Positions 1-13,934 of a stretch of DNA of 64,000 nt are shown here, in pieces. The translations under genes were made by a program, and so were the position numbers. The number at the start of each line of letters is the position of its first letter. Position 1 is the stretch's first letter. Source of the DNA: Enoplosus armatus (lineage: Eukaryota; Chordata; Actinopteri; Centrarchiformes; Enoplosidae); assembly GCF_043641665.1 (NCBI RefSeq), contig NC_092198.1, forward strand, positions 6,012,501 through 6,076,500, written 5' to 3'. The notes under the pieces are model-generated. The model saw only the letters and a list, made by a program, of their open reading frames with translations, did not search any database and was not told the DNA's origin.

Positions 1-1000
1 CCCGACCCCCCCCCCCTCTATTTAAGGTGACTCTACAGCTCAGAAGCCTTTGAGGCCAGACAAAAGCAACCATCACACAGACAGGATAAGCTTAGGGTTA
101 TGTGTAACCAGATTTGATCCCGCGGCATTGTCAGAGATGCTCCACTTTATACATCGGCCTGAGCGATGCTGCTGTTTGCCTTTGCTGATTCTGTCTTACG
201 ACGCTACCTGAACACCGAAAAACAAAATGTTAGGATCATCTTGAATTCTGAACCAGGTTTTCCACTGGTTCACAGCTCAGATTTTTTTTTTCCCCAGATG
301 TGATAGTGTAGTGGACCAAGATGATGCTCCAACCTATTCTCAATCATTAATCACTCACAGTCATGCCAGCGAAGATAGCTCAATCTCCAAATGTATTAAA
401 GTTAAAACCCAGCCTGGCGGGTTGATGAATTAATAATAATGTTCACTAGAAGGTCTATTCAAAGTGGGGAGAAAAGTGGCAAGAATCAAGGTCTCCTCGC
501 TGCTATCACTTTGGACTTGTGAGATCCGTGTGAAGTGTCTGAATGAAATATCACCTTGGGAATATTTAGCGCTAATGTTAAAACTGTCTGGATTCACATC
601 AAACACACATTACTCAAAATGTATTTTTAGAGTGTTTCAATTATAAGCGTCATGTGTTTGTAAGAATTCTGCTTTGATGCTGCTCAGAGCCCGCTTGTAT
701 TTCAGTGGATTTTGTGTTCTCGCTCTAGAAAAGTTCAAACAGGGTCACTGCGAAAGAGGTTTTTTTTTATGTCGTAGTGTTTGAGCCATCTGGTACTGTT
801 TTTTATAGGCTCCTTATTATAATGTGTTCTTCCTAATGATATAGCATGTCTGTCTTTAATAAGAAAGAATTGTAATAGTAATATGTAACATTAAGTGAAC
901 AAATGTACTGTAACTGTAGGCCAAGTGTTTGTTTGTGACAAATACCGCTAGAGAGGCTGATAAAGGTTTGATTAATACAGCTCAACAATGACAGACCAAA
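1..1000. other. Non-coding DNA, no feature recognised
   Basis: Only short ORFs without recognisable domains occur here. The first 20 bases include a C-rich run followed by an A/T-rich TATTTAAG stretch, which could look like a TATA box, but no CpG-rich leader or splice donor follows it, so I do not call a promoter. Confidence 0.6.
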
Positions 1001-1345
1001 CAAGACTAAGAGTCTACAGCCATGCTAATGGCTCTGTGAGGCTGTACTTATGCACAGTGATGCTTTGAGCTACATGCAACACACTCTCAATGCTAATGTT
1101 CACCGTCCCATTTTGGTGTGTTAGCCTGCTAACACTGAACACACAGTACAGCTGAGGTTGATGGGATTTGAATCATTTTTGCAGGTATTTGGTACTTAGA
1201 TATGGGATCATTCATCATCTGGGAAACATGAATATCTGGAGTAAATTCCATGGCAATCTATCCAATAGTTCTTGAGATATTTCAGTCTGGACCAAAGGGA
1301 TAGACTGACTGACATTGCCATCCCCACAGCCACGAGTGAAAGGGT
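1001..1345 (+). repeat. Dispersed teleost repeat, copy 1 (GCTAAC-rich family)
   Basis: The segment opens with CAAGACTAAGAGTCTACAGC and has the series 'gctctgtgaggctgtactt', 'tttgagctacatgc', 'gtgttagcctgctaac' and 'ccatggcaatctatccaata'. The same blocks occur in reverse orientation at 9,905-10,400 and 35,690-35,975, so this is a multicopy element. I recognise it from memory as a very common non-coding repeat of percomorph genomes. I cannot assign its transposon class. The right boundary is approximate. Confidence 0.75.
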
Positions 1346-3002
1346 TTTTTTGTGAAGCACATTAAAGACCACAAAAAGTTTGATCTACACTGAGGGTTCT
1401 GTGATTTCTCTTTTCTTTTTCACTTATTTCTAACTCTACTGGCCGGGAACAAGGCAGAGTACAAAAGAACGTGAATTGCCCAAAGGCTATTCCAGGATAT
1501 GACTTTGCCCAACTGAAGTACATCAACAGGGACGCCCTGCACAGTAGAGCTGTCGCCCTTCAACTTTGTGTCTTTCACATTTCCCACAAACTCGCATGCG
1601 TGTCCACCACTGCAGCGATGGTGGAATCGCTCCCCGCCTGGCTCTGTGGCAGCCTCGTAACTCTGCTCATCAGCAGGTAAGGGAGACACGGGGTGTGTCT
1701 GCTAAACGGTGGGTGACCGACCATAATGATGCTGTTTTCGGTATCACTCTGCGTGCAGTTCGAGGCCCCCAGCTGCTACGGCCTGTCTCAGCATTTCTTC
1801 TCCATCTGTGGGAGCCGGTGCGACCTGCCGGGTGAGAGTGAGTTGGCTGGGAAGAGGTAAGGAGTGAGGTGAGAAGCTTTAAGTGGGGAAGAAATGTTTA
1901 TGTCCGAAGTTTGAGGACGGCTGGAGAAAACATTAGTCTCTTCTGAAGATCCCAACTTTCTACACATGCCAGTACCATTCTAGTGCAGTCGTGTTTTTTT
2001 TCTTTTCTCAGTTAGCATCTTGAGAAGCTGCAGCTACAGTCACGTTGTTACACAGGGTATATACAAGTGAAGGTAAGGCTTGCCTGGTATATGGTATGTT
2101 GCCACAATCAGTGAGATAACATCATGATTTTTAATCTTAAAGCTGCAATAAGGCTGTAGCAGCTAAACCCCTGAGTGTGTTGAATTGAGTAAAGGTGTGC
2201 TTTAATGCTTACTAATTCATTATTTCATTTGTAAGAGGAACGTTGTGTTTATAAAGTTACACAACCTCACCTTGAAGTATTCTCTGAGTCCTGGTTTATT
2301 TATTTCTTATTACTGGATTGTCTTAGACCACAAACATGTCATGCAGTCTTGAAATGGAACAGCTGGTCCCTTTCATTTCTTTAGTAAAGTATGAGCCCTA
2401 TTGCAAGTTTCAATAATATTATAGGCCTAGTTGGAGCCAGAACTTGAGCTTTCTAGCTGCATTTGTCAATCATGCATGTGCTGCAGAGAACACTGTTGTT
2501 CTACAAGCAGGCTGACAGTTTTCAAAACCTGTAGATATTTCCTTTTTCAGCAACAGAGCTCCTGAAGCTGCATAGCCTGCTCACAGTTTGAATTGTTTGG
2601 CTTCACAGAACTACTCCGACACTTTCCTCTAGTAACAGTAATGCCTGGGAGTGTTAATCCCTCAAGATGACAAAGTGAATCATGTGAATTTTCTAAATTA
2701 AACTAATAAACACATCCAAAAATGCATGTTTAGTAGAAGGTGAAGCATTTTATAATAACTGTTATATTTTTCAAATCTTTTTGAGTGTTCACTAACTGTG
2801 ATCCTAACAAAGAAAATTTTTCATTATACTTTTCAGTTTGTATAAAAAAATGTAAGGCTAACACTTGTGGAAGGATTTCCCAGAAATGTTAGAAAATAGA
2901 TCCAAATCAAAGCATTTGCATAATTGTGTTTACGATGTAAGAAATGTACAATAATAGCTGCTTTCACAGGAGCATGCACACCCGGACCATGTAATTTGCT
3001 CC

Positions 3003-3049
<47 letters not shown>

Positions 3050-4843
3050 CAGATCAGAGGTTTGCGAATTGTTTATCTGAGAACAAAAGTGCAAAACGCT
3101 CGGCACAACTTGGGACGACACGAGGAGCCAATGAAGCGTGACGATAATGCAAGAAAGTCAGCAAGGAAAAGTGAGTGGAAAGATTAAAAAAGAAAAGGTG
3201 GGGGGCTTGAAAAGCAAAGCAAAAGTCCTACAGAAACCAAAATAGGCGGCTTGTGGAGAGCCTAATGCAGCCCTGCAATAAACAAAATTACAGATCAGCT
3301 TGGCTTCGTTTCACATTTCTGGAACCGCAAAACTTGATTTCCTGTTTATCTAGACGGGAAGATAGGGGAGAGTTAAGGCGTAATTTGAATCCGTATTTCA
3401 TCCGACTTTAACGAGTTTTTTCCGGACTTGACATCTGTGTGGTGACACGCACGCAGCCAGTCATATGACTCATTAATATGTGCCTGTGTCATACTGGGTT
3501 AGGGGGTTATGCGCTGAGCGTGTGAGCCAGCATCTGTCAGGGTGTAATGTATGGGTGGATGTGCGCGTTTGTCCGCATTTTTAACACTGACATTCAAGGC
3601 TTATTGTGAGAGCGTGTAGACAGGAAAACCTGCAGGGCACTTTTTCTCATAGTTCCCCCAATGAGCTTTGCTGTAATGGAGGAGAGTGATGGGAACAAAG
3701 GAGGAGAAGTTGTCAGGAGTCAAACTGAAAGGAAATACGCCGTGGAGGAGATAGGAGCTCACATAGAAAACAAGCGCTGTATTAAAGTACACCCAGAAGA
3801 AACACTAATCAGAGACGTGAACCTGTTGAATAAGGCCAAGGCAGCGCTAACAAAACACCATTTCAACGCAGATCCTTGTCAACGGAGGGGAGGTTGATTG
3901 ACCAGCGGATTAACACAGAGAGCAGGTTTTATTCACTGCTAAGAATGGCTGTATAGTGACAGTACAGCTATTCACATCATTGTGTTGTTTGCTGCCCACG
4001 CTGATACTTGTCCTTGCCTCTAAATAAAACGATTTTATTGCATATCTTTAAAGTAAAATCTCACAAACTGCTGCCTTAAGCTTGTCTTACTCTAAAGAGA
4101 AAGCTGTAGACTTTTCCAAATTAGTGAAAACACCTGAAATTTCAATCTTCCTCGAAGCTTTTGAAATTACCCCAAGAACTTTCACCCACTTTTCCTAGTT
4201 GGACGTCTTCCAACCTCGCAGGATGGCATGTTGTGTAAATACATGTTCCAATGGCATAAATCTCACACGCTAATTAGCGCTGTGCACCACAGAGGAGGTT
4301 AATATTCCATAAATTGCAACCTTGGAGTTCGTGTAAAAATAATCTGCCATGGCAAAGTCAGAGTTAATTGCAGTGCGGAGGACCTCACAGGGCTGCTTTT
4401 GTTGTGTGACAGGGGTTTACGCAATCAGTCAGAAATGCAAAAGGTGAGCTTCCCTCAGGCCGAGTCTTTGACAGCTTCAACTCTCACTGCTATCAAAATA
4501 CATCTGCTTTTTCCTGAGAGTGAGCCGACGGCTAAACACAAGGCAAAGTCGCCCCAGACTCCCGCATGAAACACTATACAATAGCCAATAAATTGTTCAA
4601 CCCAAGGCTTGGCCTTAAAACCTTAACGCATAAATGTAAAACGAGCTCACTTGTCAGGAAACACCCTTTTAGCACCGGCTGGATGGAGTGGGTGGGTGGG
4701 AAGGGGTTGTTGAAGTCAGTCAAATAGACTTGGAAAGGATTAGGCCTTTCCAAGGAGGAAAGCAGTCGGTCTACTTGGTGTTCGTTAATAAGTGCACCAG
4801 TCAGTCTAAAACTGTATGTGCTGTATTGATGTCCAGGTTAATC
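1346..4843. other. Intergenic DNA without recognised gene
   Basis: The interval contains a long GT microsatellite at about 3.0 kb and otherwise unique sequence. The ORFs are all under 90 codons, several are created by the GT repeat, and none resembles a known family. The stretch 4,260-4,660 is repeat-free and could be conserved regulatory DNA, but sequence alone cannot show this. Confidence 0.55.
3006..3048 (+). repeat. (GT)n microsatellite
   Basis: About 43 bases of almost pure GT dinucleotide. It creates the artificial poly-Cys/Val and poly-His/Thr reading frames on the two strands. Confidence 0.97.
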
Positions 4844-5337
4844 CAGTGGTTCCCAACCCTTTTTTGTCTGACGTACCCTGTCATCCCGGCTCAAGTACCC
4901 ATTCGTCACCACCCCTCATGTTATGTTTTTAATTGCTTTTAAGGTGGATGTTAAGTAACACTACATAATGTATTACTATATATTGTTACAAGGATTTCTC
5001 CAGAAGCTGTTTCAACCATTTACCTAATATGTTTGACTATTTTGACTTCTCCTCTCACTTGCTAACTAGTTTTCATATAATTTCTATGACAACATAATGA
5101 CTATAAAGTGTTACCACCGGCTCAGGTCGTGTCCTGTGCAGTCAGCCTATTGTAGCTGGCAGCCCACTGCTCATTGTGACGATAAATACACTAACATTCA
5201 GAATCACACTAATTTGTAGTCCTTTTTGGAACTTTTTAAATTGGTTTAACTACTCCACAGTCTTTCCATGTACACCCTGGAAGCTGCAAAAGTACCCCCC
5301 CCCCCGGGGTACAAGTACCCCCAGTTGGGAATCACTA
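4844..5337. mobile_element. hAT-like non-autonomous DNA transposon (about 494 bp)
   Basis: The left end is CAGTGGTTCCCAACC and the right end, read in reverse complement, is TAGTGATTCCCAAC, giving imperfect terminal inverted repeats of about 14 bp. The 5'-CAGTGG terminus and the size fit hAT-type MITEs. There is no transposase ORF. I cannot find a clean 8-bp target duplication. A related truncated copy lies near 16.5 kb, sharing the 'tttcaaccattta' block. Confidence 0.65.
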
Positions 5338-8300
5338 ATCTATCCACCAACTGAGTAAACTGAACCTGACTCGTGGCTTCACCCTCTGGGAGAGATCGGA
5401 GCAAACAGCAAATGACATCAAATCGCTTTGTGCCACATGTTCCATGAACTTGACACCATCGATTGGTTTATTAGACACAGCCGTCTTTTAAGACTCTTAT
5501 ATGGGAGTGGTGCAGTGGTATACTGCCACAGGGCAGCGTTCCCCGTGTGTGAACAGCAACAATAAATCAGCCGCCCGCTCTTTATCTCCGCACTGCCACA
5601 GCAGTTAACAGGATTGTAGAGTGACAAATTCCATGTAGCATAATTACATCAATCTGATTATAAATTATGCTAATCCTATTACAAAAGAGTGGTAATTGAG
5701 TTAAAGGGAGATACTTTATGACAGTTGTTTGACACATTTGAAGAGCTAAGGGGCGCATTGATTGTGATGTTTAATGGCTGCAAATATTGACAGATATTCA
5801 GATTATAGTCTGAAAATGTGGAAATTGTCATAATAAATCCTTTTTGGGCAATTTTCTGTTCCAAATACCTGCCCAAATAACATTAATATAACACTCCTGA
5901 GCTGGGGTGATCTAATAGTCCTGGTACGGAGTAATGTGTTAGCAGGTAGCAGCGATAAATTTCATTCTGAGAGTGACCTTGCCCCGTTTCAGCCCAGCAG
6001 CTGCTCGGCCTGTCAGGGTTTTCTCCCTGTGCCACAACAGCAGCTGAGGAGCCATTTTGGGGCCTGATGCATTCAACAGCTGGTGGTTGCCAAGCCCAGG
6101 TTGGGGCGTAGGAGGAGGAGAGAAGAAGGGGGAGCGTGAGGATCGTCTGCTTATCGAGCCGTGGAAACACGGGACACGGAGCGTATCGGACGGCAGGCAC
6201 GCAGCCAAAGTGACAAAACAGCAACAGCACTTCACTCGTGTCGCTCTTCCCGGAGCTGACCCAAAATCACATTTAAACTGTGGCTATAAGCGTCCCCATC
6301 ACTCAAACTACTGAGTAATGCATGCCATGAGAACGCTGCATGTAACTTGCCCATATGCTGCATGTTTTAGGAACGAAATGCCGGAGCTGGCTTCGGTTCA
6401 CGGCGCTGCTCCCATTCCGGCGAGACAAGGCAGCGCTTGTGGATTCTTGAGACCTGAGCTTCACTTTACAACAGTGTGGAAAAAAAGAGATGGCATCCCA
6501 TTTTTCCTTACGATCCCAGGGTGTGTTTACATAAAATCAACCTTAGTGGTGTCAAGTAATGGGAAAAAAAATCTCTGCCGGTTTGAATGTTTACAGACAC
6601 TAGAGGACATGAGAGGGGGAATCGTTTAGCAAATGACCTTTGTCTCGAAATATCTCAAACCTCGAGCTGCACTTCATGAGCAACTCTGCTCGCTCTCTAA
6701 TGACAATACTCATCCACAGCCAGATGTTCGAGGCGCTTCTTTTCTGGTGCCGTTTGGAGAGCTGCGGTGTGCACGGAGCGTCGCATCGGTTAAATGGAAG
6801 TAGAGAGGACGCCACATGAAGGTGGAGTTTCCTGTAAAGTTGTTTTTCTCACATGTAAATCACCCCGCGTCTCTGTACTGACACTCGGGGAGGATTCTGC
6901 CTTTATGTTTTTCGCTCAATCACGCAACCTGCTGTTTTTGTTAGAGTTTCTCTGTCTCCTCACAAGTTAAAGCGCTCTGTGTCTTTGTGCTGTCTCAGTG
7001 TGTGTGTTTTAAGGAGAGTCTGCAGAGATGACAAGACAGCTGAACAAATGCAGACAGAGATAAACATTTAGACAGGACACACCAGGTGGACGGCGAGTAG
7101 TATCCAGACGGCACTGTGACGAATCAGGCTGTGATTACGCTGTGATTCATTTCTCAGTGCTTTCCTCTTTGAGAAGTCTATCAAAACAATTCTGAACTAT
7201 GTTTGTTTGATAAGACTGTATGTTTCTCAACAATCAAATGTATACGCATGCCATGATTTTATCACGTACACCCCTTTGTGTGATTAGGCCATCCAATCAC
7301 TAATCAAGCCTACAATGTCACTACATGAACAAACCTCAGGGATAATGGTGCAAAACGACTGCATTGTCCCTGTTGATATGATTAAATGAATACATAAAAC
7401 TTTGGTCTTACTTTTGTTCTTTTGGCCGTCATTTTTATTGGTTATGATAAATATATAAATCTCACCAAAGTGACTTGCTGGGTACATGGTGATGTCGCTA
7501 CAATGAGGACAAGAAACATGAGCAGTCAGATGATCCGAAAGGTTGTAAACAAGCAAACAATCAACAGTTGAGTCAAATTAGATGCAATTACTTTATTTGG
7601 AAGCGAGTCACGAATGCCAACATGCTGGTGTCGCTAGAAGAAAAGTCAGACGATCTCCAAAGTCCCTAGAGGTATGCCACGGGGATGGCTAACAACGTAA
7701 ATGCAAACAGAAATGTATGAAACGCTCCCTTTAAAATTAGATAATGATTCTATGCAATTCCTGAGACAGATGTCCTTTCTCGTATATAGTATCTTCTCCT
7801 CTGATGAACGAACTATGCGCAAATCTACAAATATAAAACCTGAACTGAGCTTGTAATTATCATATGAGAGGTAAACGTATGTGAGTGTCATGGTCAGCAT
7901 GTATAACACATTAAATGAACTTATTTCCCTGAAGTAATATTCACTCACACATGATTGTATATTGAATAAGTGATAATAATGATTGCAGTCGAAGCCAGTT
8001 GGAGCAAAGGTCTGCTCCCCATCTCTCTAATCAGCCCTTATAGAAAATATAGTACCTATTTTAGTTCCTAACATGGTGCGTAGATTTATGAACCATCAAA
8101 TTACCCCTAAAAGCAATTATTGAATCATAAATGCTGGAGAAAGTATTTTGCTTGAACAAATTCCTTTCCATCGTCTTCATTTGGACTGATAACACAGTCG
8201 AGGCGCGGCTTTACGATGATTCACTGCGATTAGCCAGCGTTTCCAAAAGGTTAGACGAACACTGCTGCCATATCCTTATTCGACACACTATACACCTCCT

Positions 8301-9904
8301 CTGGTGCACCCGAGGTGTGCCAATGAATATTTCAGCGAGTCAAAATGGATATTACCCCTGAGTCAGACGTGCTGGCACAGGCTGCAGCGCTACAGGTGGG
8401 GCATTAGTGCCAGGCACGCTCAGAGCACAGGGGTAATGTATCGAGACATTATGGGCTCGGGTCACTAAAGTTTTTTTCTTTTCCTGTTCTGATAAGAGAA
8501 GGTTGCATGCGGAAGATTGAGCTGCAGTTAAAGAGGACTTCAGGAAGATTATGGCAGCGTTGCTAAAGTATCTTTAGCTCTAACCACTGAATGCAACACC
8601 ATCATTTTAGAGTTCCCTCATTTGACATTTCGAAGGAGGTCAGATCTGGACACTCCCACTCGCTAACCTTAGCAGGCCCGCCGTGTGTCTTGGCTCTGAA
8701 CCTTAACATAACGTTTGCACAATATCGCTTTGCATTTACTAGCATGTATGTTTCCCTCTTAAGAACCGTTCAGACCTCAATTGCTTTATGTTAATGTAGA
8801 TATTCCCTCATTTCACTAAGCACTCAAAATGACATCCATTCATCCACATGGTGGGTATGATTAAAATATGGTATAGTGAGCATACTAACGTGCGCTTTAG
8901 GATAGACTGCAGGTTACTCAGCTTGTCACTTCAGCAGCTTATGTGCCATCCAGAAGGTTTTGGGCAATAGAGTCCACACATGGCTCGTCAAAAGATAAGC
9001 TCCTCTTACAATTCTTGTATTTCAGCTGAGACCTCTCTTCCCACAATTATGAAGCCGAGCGCAGGAATTGCCTTTAACCAGTCACTGTACAAATACTTTG
9101 ACGTAAGCCACGCATGAAGGAGCTTACTTCTTCCCCCAGCAGTATTTAATGAAAGAGAATGCACAAAGGAAACGTGACACTCTGCTTTTATATAAACCCC
9201 TGAAATCAATGCAGGCTTAACAAGTGATAACATTGGACTTGGTAAACTGTGTAGCCAGGATCTTATAAGGATGTGCAAAGCACAGCAGCCATTATTTGGA
9301 CATGAGAGGCACATTATACTTGGCTGCCGGCTCTGAATTTGCAAGAGGCACTTTGACTGCAGCTGCAAAGAGGCTACGAGACCTATTCAGGGCTTTACTC
9401 ATCCCTTTCTCTCTCATTCATGACAATACGTCTTATCGTCGAGTATCCATCTCCTTTCATGTCTCTCCTCAGGGACCAAACCAGTATCATAAACATGGTT
9501 CTGCCCATTTATTTTCCATAAGACTATGTCAGTCAGGCTCAAAAGTAATAAGCCAGTGCCGCTGGTAAAGACATTTGCAAAGTAAATAAGGCCTCCTTTC
9601 TGACACCACAAATGTGTGCCTATGGCTGCTGTCGCCATGGCACCGCCTGTCAGAATCGTTGTCACCGGTGTCGTCACGGCAGTGTGGGCTGATGTTAATC
9701 TTGTCTGTGGGTGTGACAGTTTGTGGTGGGAACTCCAGCAGCAGGGGTGTGGTAGATGTGTCAGTCAGCTACTGTTTAGGCAAAGGACCAGGACAAAGTC
9801 AGAGGGCAGAGGATGGATACCTTTTTTTACTTGTAAAGTAAAACTTAGATCCACAAACCTGTGGTTCAGTTTATTTTCATGGCTCCAAGGATGGCAATGT
9901 AGGT
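5338..9904. other. Intergenic DNA, unique and partly AT-rich
   Basis: No gene is recognised. The 5,630-5,890 stretch is dense in ATTA/TAAT homeobox-type cores and has a 9-bp inverted repeat (AGCATAATT at 5,637-5,645; AATTATGCT at 5,663-5,671), which is typical of developmental enhancers but unproven. ORFs of up to 120 codons (for example minus strand 9,006-9,368) have no recognisable domain. Confidence 0.5.
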
Positions 9905-10400
9905 TGGTTGGTCAGTCCACCACTTATATCTATATCTATATCTACACTTAAATATCTAAACAACTTAGGGATGGATTTCCATGAAATGTTGTACAGATAT
10001 TAATGGTCCCCAGAGGATTTATCCACTAAATATCTCATCATCTACAAGATGGATAGGCATACATTTTTGTACGGATATTTATGGTTACTAGACGATTTAT
10101 CCTTCTGAGTTTGGTGACTACTGTGTATTAGCAAATGTTAATGCTAACAAGCTAGACTAAGATATTCAACATATACCTGCTAAACATCAACATGTCATTG
10201 TGAGCATGTTAGCATTTAGCTCAAAGCACCCTCTGCTTAAGCCAATGAAATGTTAGCATGCTAACACGCTGAGCTAAGACGGTGAACATGGTCATCACTA
10301 TACCATCAGCATGTTAGTATGCTGAGATTAGTATTTAGCTCAGTACAGCCTCACAGAGCTGCTAGCATGGCTGTAGACTCTTAGTCTTGGAGGAGCCTTG
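9905..10400 (-). repeat. Dispersed teleost repeat, copy 2 (longest copy)
   Basis: Inverted relative to the copy at 1.0 kb. It contains 'ggttggtcagtccaccac', two degenerate repeats of the 'ggatttccatgaaatgttgtac' type, then many 'catgttagcatgctaac' blocks, and ends 'catggctgtagactcttagtcttg', the reverse complement of the start of copy 1. It is non-coding. Confidence 0.8.
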
Positions 10401-13400
10401 AACTAAATGTATTCATCCAGAGAGGATTAAAATGTTAAAAGACAAGAGTCCTTTGTAAATAGTGGTCAGTTGGTGTTCTGGAGGAGCAGTGGAAGACTGT
10501 GAAAGACTCTTCTCTTTTCTCCACCTTTCTGTTTATTCAGTTTGGTCTGTTGCTCTCTCTTGGGGGAAACAGTCCTGAGCATGGGACACATCTGGGACTG
10601 GTCTGGATGTGTGTGTGTGTTAGATGGTGGTGGTGGGGGTGGGGGTCTACTGTAGTGTAGACTGGGTGCTGGAGAGAATCATTACTGTTTTCTTTTTCAG
10701 AAGCGTGCCCTGAGCAGGTTTACATTGCAGCCGTGCCATATGCTCTACCCAGGAAATGGGCTTTATTAATACGTTTAAGAGCACGTCAGGCTTTGGTAAC
10801 TTATGGGCTATGTAAGCCAATGTGAAGGTGCATTGTCGGCAACTTTTTGCAAATAAAGACGGGGTAAAGAGGGGGAAAAAAGACATGGAAAGAAAAACAT
10901 TCTCTAGGGGCCTCTGTGGAGCAGGGGACCGACTGGTTTCAGGCCCTGTCACGGGGGAGAGGGCTGTTTTAGCTGAGCCTCTGCGTTCCAGGTGTTGCTT
11001 TTTAATTGGCAATTCCGCAAGCAATAAAGCATTTCACTTACTTTCGCTTGTAAAGTGCTTTCATTCCATCTCCAAATGATGTAATTACCCCGCCGTCCCA
11101 GGCGAGAGGGCGGCAGGAGAGGAGAGTGCCGTGCAGCTTGCTCTCTCAGCAAGAAGCCTGGTGAAGGGATTCCTGGAGTATGTTTTCATTTAGGAATCCA
11201 AACACCATAAAGTGAGGTAGTCGTTCGCACAATAAACGTTCACTTTAATTTCATTTCGAGCTCCCCCTGCTCTGTGTGTGTCTGATACTTATGAAAACAA
11301 AAAAAATAAATAAATAAAATATAGGTTTTTGAGTTCTCTTTGATGTATGAAAGGCGGCGGGGGACTTTTGTTCTTTGTTCCTGGACACAGATGGCGATTG
11401 ATTTTGTTTGTCCAACATTAATCTTTTCTCGGTTCTCATAAAGCTGCAGGAGCATATTTTTGTTTTCATCGCAGTTTGAGATTGACTTCTTGAAAAGAAT
11501 AAGTCAATGCTCTTAAACATTTTTGCTGTCATTTGTGCTGTGACACATTGCGTGTTCGCAACTTCACTAGCCCCATCCAGTGCCAATGCAAATAAGTTTT
11601 AAAATTTCACTTTTCTTCGCCCTTGTAAAGGACGAACGAGAAGTTTACAATTACAGATATGCTAATGTAGTCAGCTAACCCATGCAGTGATGTTATCATT
11701 TGAAATTTTATGGGAAGGGGAGATTTTAAGAAACGCATTTTCCTGTTTATGTAGTGTGGAATTCCCTCTGAGACACAAAAAGGTCAAAACCAAAGCCAAG
11801 TGTCTGCCGGCCAAGCGTGTGGAGACGTGTAACACTAACCTGAAGTCATTTGACTAAAACGGATCTCATGATCCACCTGAGGATTGTGAACCCTCAAGAA
11901 CAAGTTCAGGCTGTCAGCTTGTGGCATGGAGCGAGCTCTGAAACATAAACTCCATTTGATCAACATCGCCCACCGATAGGCGAAAAACACTGAATTCCAC
12001 TGAAGCTGCATGACCAAATAACTCAGCGTGGATGTAACAACACAGAGGGGAAAGTCAAAGGGAAAACATTCTTTTTTGCAAAAGGCCTACCTGGCAACGT
12101 TTTTGCATATCAGACCTCCCCAGTGCCTGTCAGTATTCCAGCAGTGGCAACATTGCCAAAGAACACAAAAACAAGCTGTTCGCTATCACTGCTGTTCCCA
12201 TGGGAACAGGCCCGCAGAGGGTGTGCCCGCTCCGACACTCATCTGCACACACAGTATGCAAGCCGACTCCCCAGCATGCTACACAAACCAGGAGGGGGGA
12301 GAGTGCTGCACAGTCTCCACCACCCCCAGCCTCTTTCTCCAAGAACCAGGGCCTCATGCAGAACCCTGCTATCAGTGTAAGTGATTAGCCGGCCCCGCTT
12401 GTGAAAAGTGCCACAAGGGGGGAAAGGATCAAGATTCCAGAGATGTTGGGCCTGCAGTGCTCATTCGTACACTTCCTCTCCTTAATAAAGACCACACATT
12501 CCCAGCGGCTGGAGCAGCGCTGGGCCGGCCAGAGCTGCAGTTCAAAGCCAGCAGGAGCAGCAGAAGAGAGAGGGAGAGAAGTAAACAGGCTATCAAAACA
12601 ATAAACAAATAAATGCCAGGCCGCTTCAATTAGCCACAGTTATTTTTGTTGCGCTGCGGCATGAGAGAGGGAAAGTCAGTTTGATGATGGCATCTTTAAA
12701 GGCATCACTTTTTTTCTTCTTTTTTTTTTTGGTAATTGGCTTGTGTTGTCACGTCAGCCATCAGTATAAATTAGCACCCCTCCTCACACCTCTGCTGCAC
12801 CGCCACAGGTGGCACAAACACCATATAATTAGTATAGAGTGTACCTGCACTACTTTTTGCATCGCTCCATGGAAGCGCATGCAAATACACCACAAAACAG
12901 GTGTCAGTGACAGGTGACGGTTATGCATTTACATATCAAGCTACAGCTCGAAACTATGCGGTCAAAGGTTCACATACAGAAACTGTAAGATAAAAGTTGT
13001 TTTTTGTTTCTGCCATAGCTTTTACAGATAGATGGATTAAAGGAGAAACAATTGAGGATTGCAGCCTCGGAATATGAAACCCTTTGTATAAAAATATATG
13101 TATAAAATATATGAGTGTTAGCACATACAGTAACACCTTACAATATGACGTTAAAAAAAATTGGCTTGTTAGCTTGCATATTGTTGAGTGTCAAACTGAA
13201 GAGCCAGTGTGAACAGAAGCCGCTAGCTGAGTAATTCAGAGTCACCTTGGCAGCGTTGAGATTTTTAAAATGTTTTGAAACTCGCGAGGAGCTCAGTCAC
13301 TGTGGCGGCAGTTGTTGTGTACTGAAAGGCGAGGCGGCAGGGATTAGTGACAACTACTACACTGTCATGAAAAGTGACATTATGAAAGAACAGACTTTTG

Positions 13401-13892
13401 AAAAAGAAATGAAATTAATAAAAAGTTCTGAGGCTCCATAAAGGGGCTTCTGATTTAGCATTGTTAGCTGTTTCCTTCAAACTGTGGGACCTCCTCCCTG
13501 TATTAGGTCCGTCTGTTCAGAACCACCAAGAAAATCTCTTTTCATTTATTTTGTTCTATGTTCCTTGTAGGTATTTTAACTGTTGTTGATGTCCTTGACA
13601 CATTCTTGCTTTCAGTAAGAGCCTTTTTGTTTCTTTTTTTAAATTACATTTTGTCTACCGTGATACAATCTGAACTAAATGTGTGCTATGCAAATAAAAG
13701 TATTATTAATGCTGTGATTGTGGTCACCCTCTTTAGTTACGTGTGTGTTTTAATTGGTATTAATTCATATCTCTGATTCAAGACTGCTAAAATGGGAGCT
13801 CCACAAAAGTAAAAAACAAAAAACTTTTCTCCCTGAGGAAAACACCCCTCTCTCTAAGTGAGCAATAAATCTAGCACTTAGGAGAGGTTGTC

Positions 13893-13934
<42 letters not shown>

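Noticed and set aside
1..60. TATA-like TATTTAAG near the window start
   Set aside because: There is no associated exon, donor or CpG-rich leader downstream.
5883..6629. Overlapping ORFs of 85-115 codons on both strands
   Set aside because: They overlap in several frames without similarity to known proteins; typical of stop-poor GC-richer DNA.
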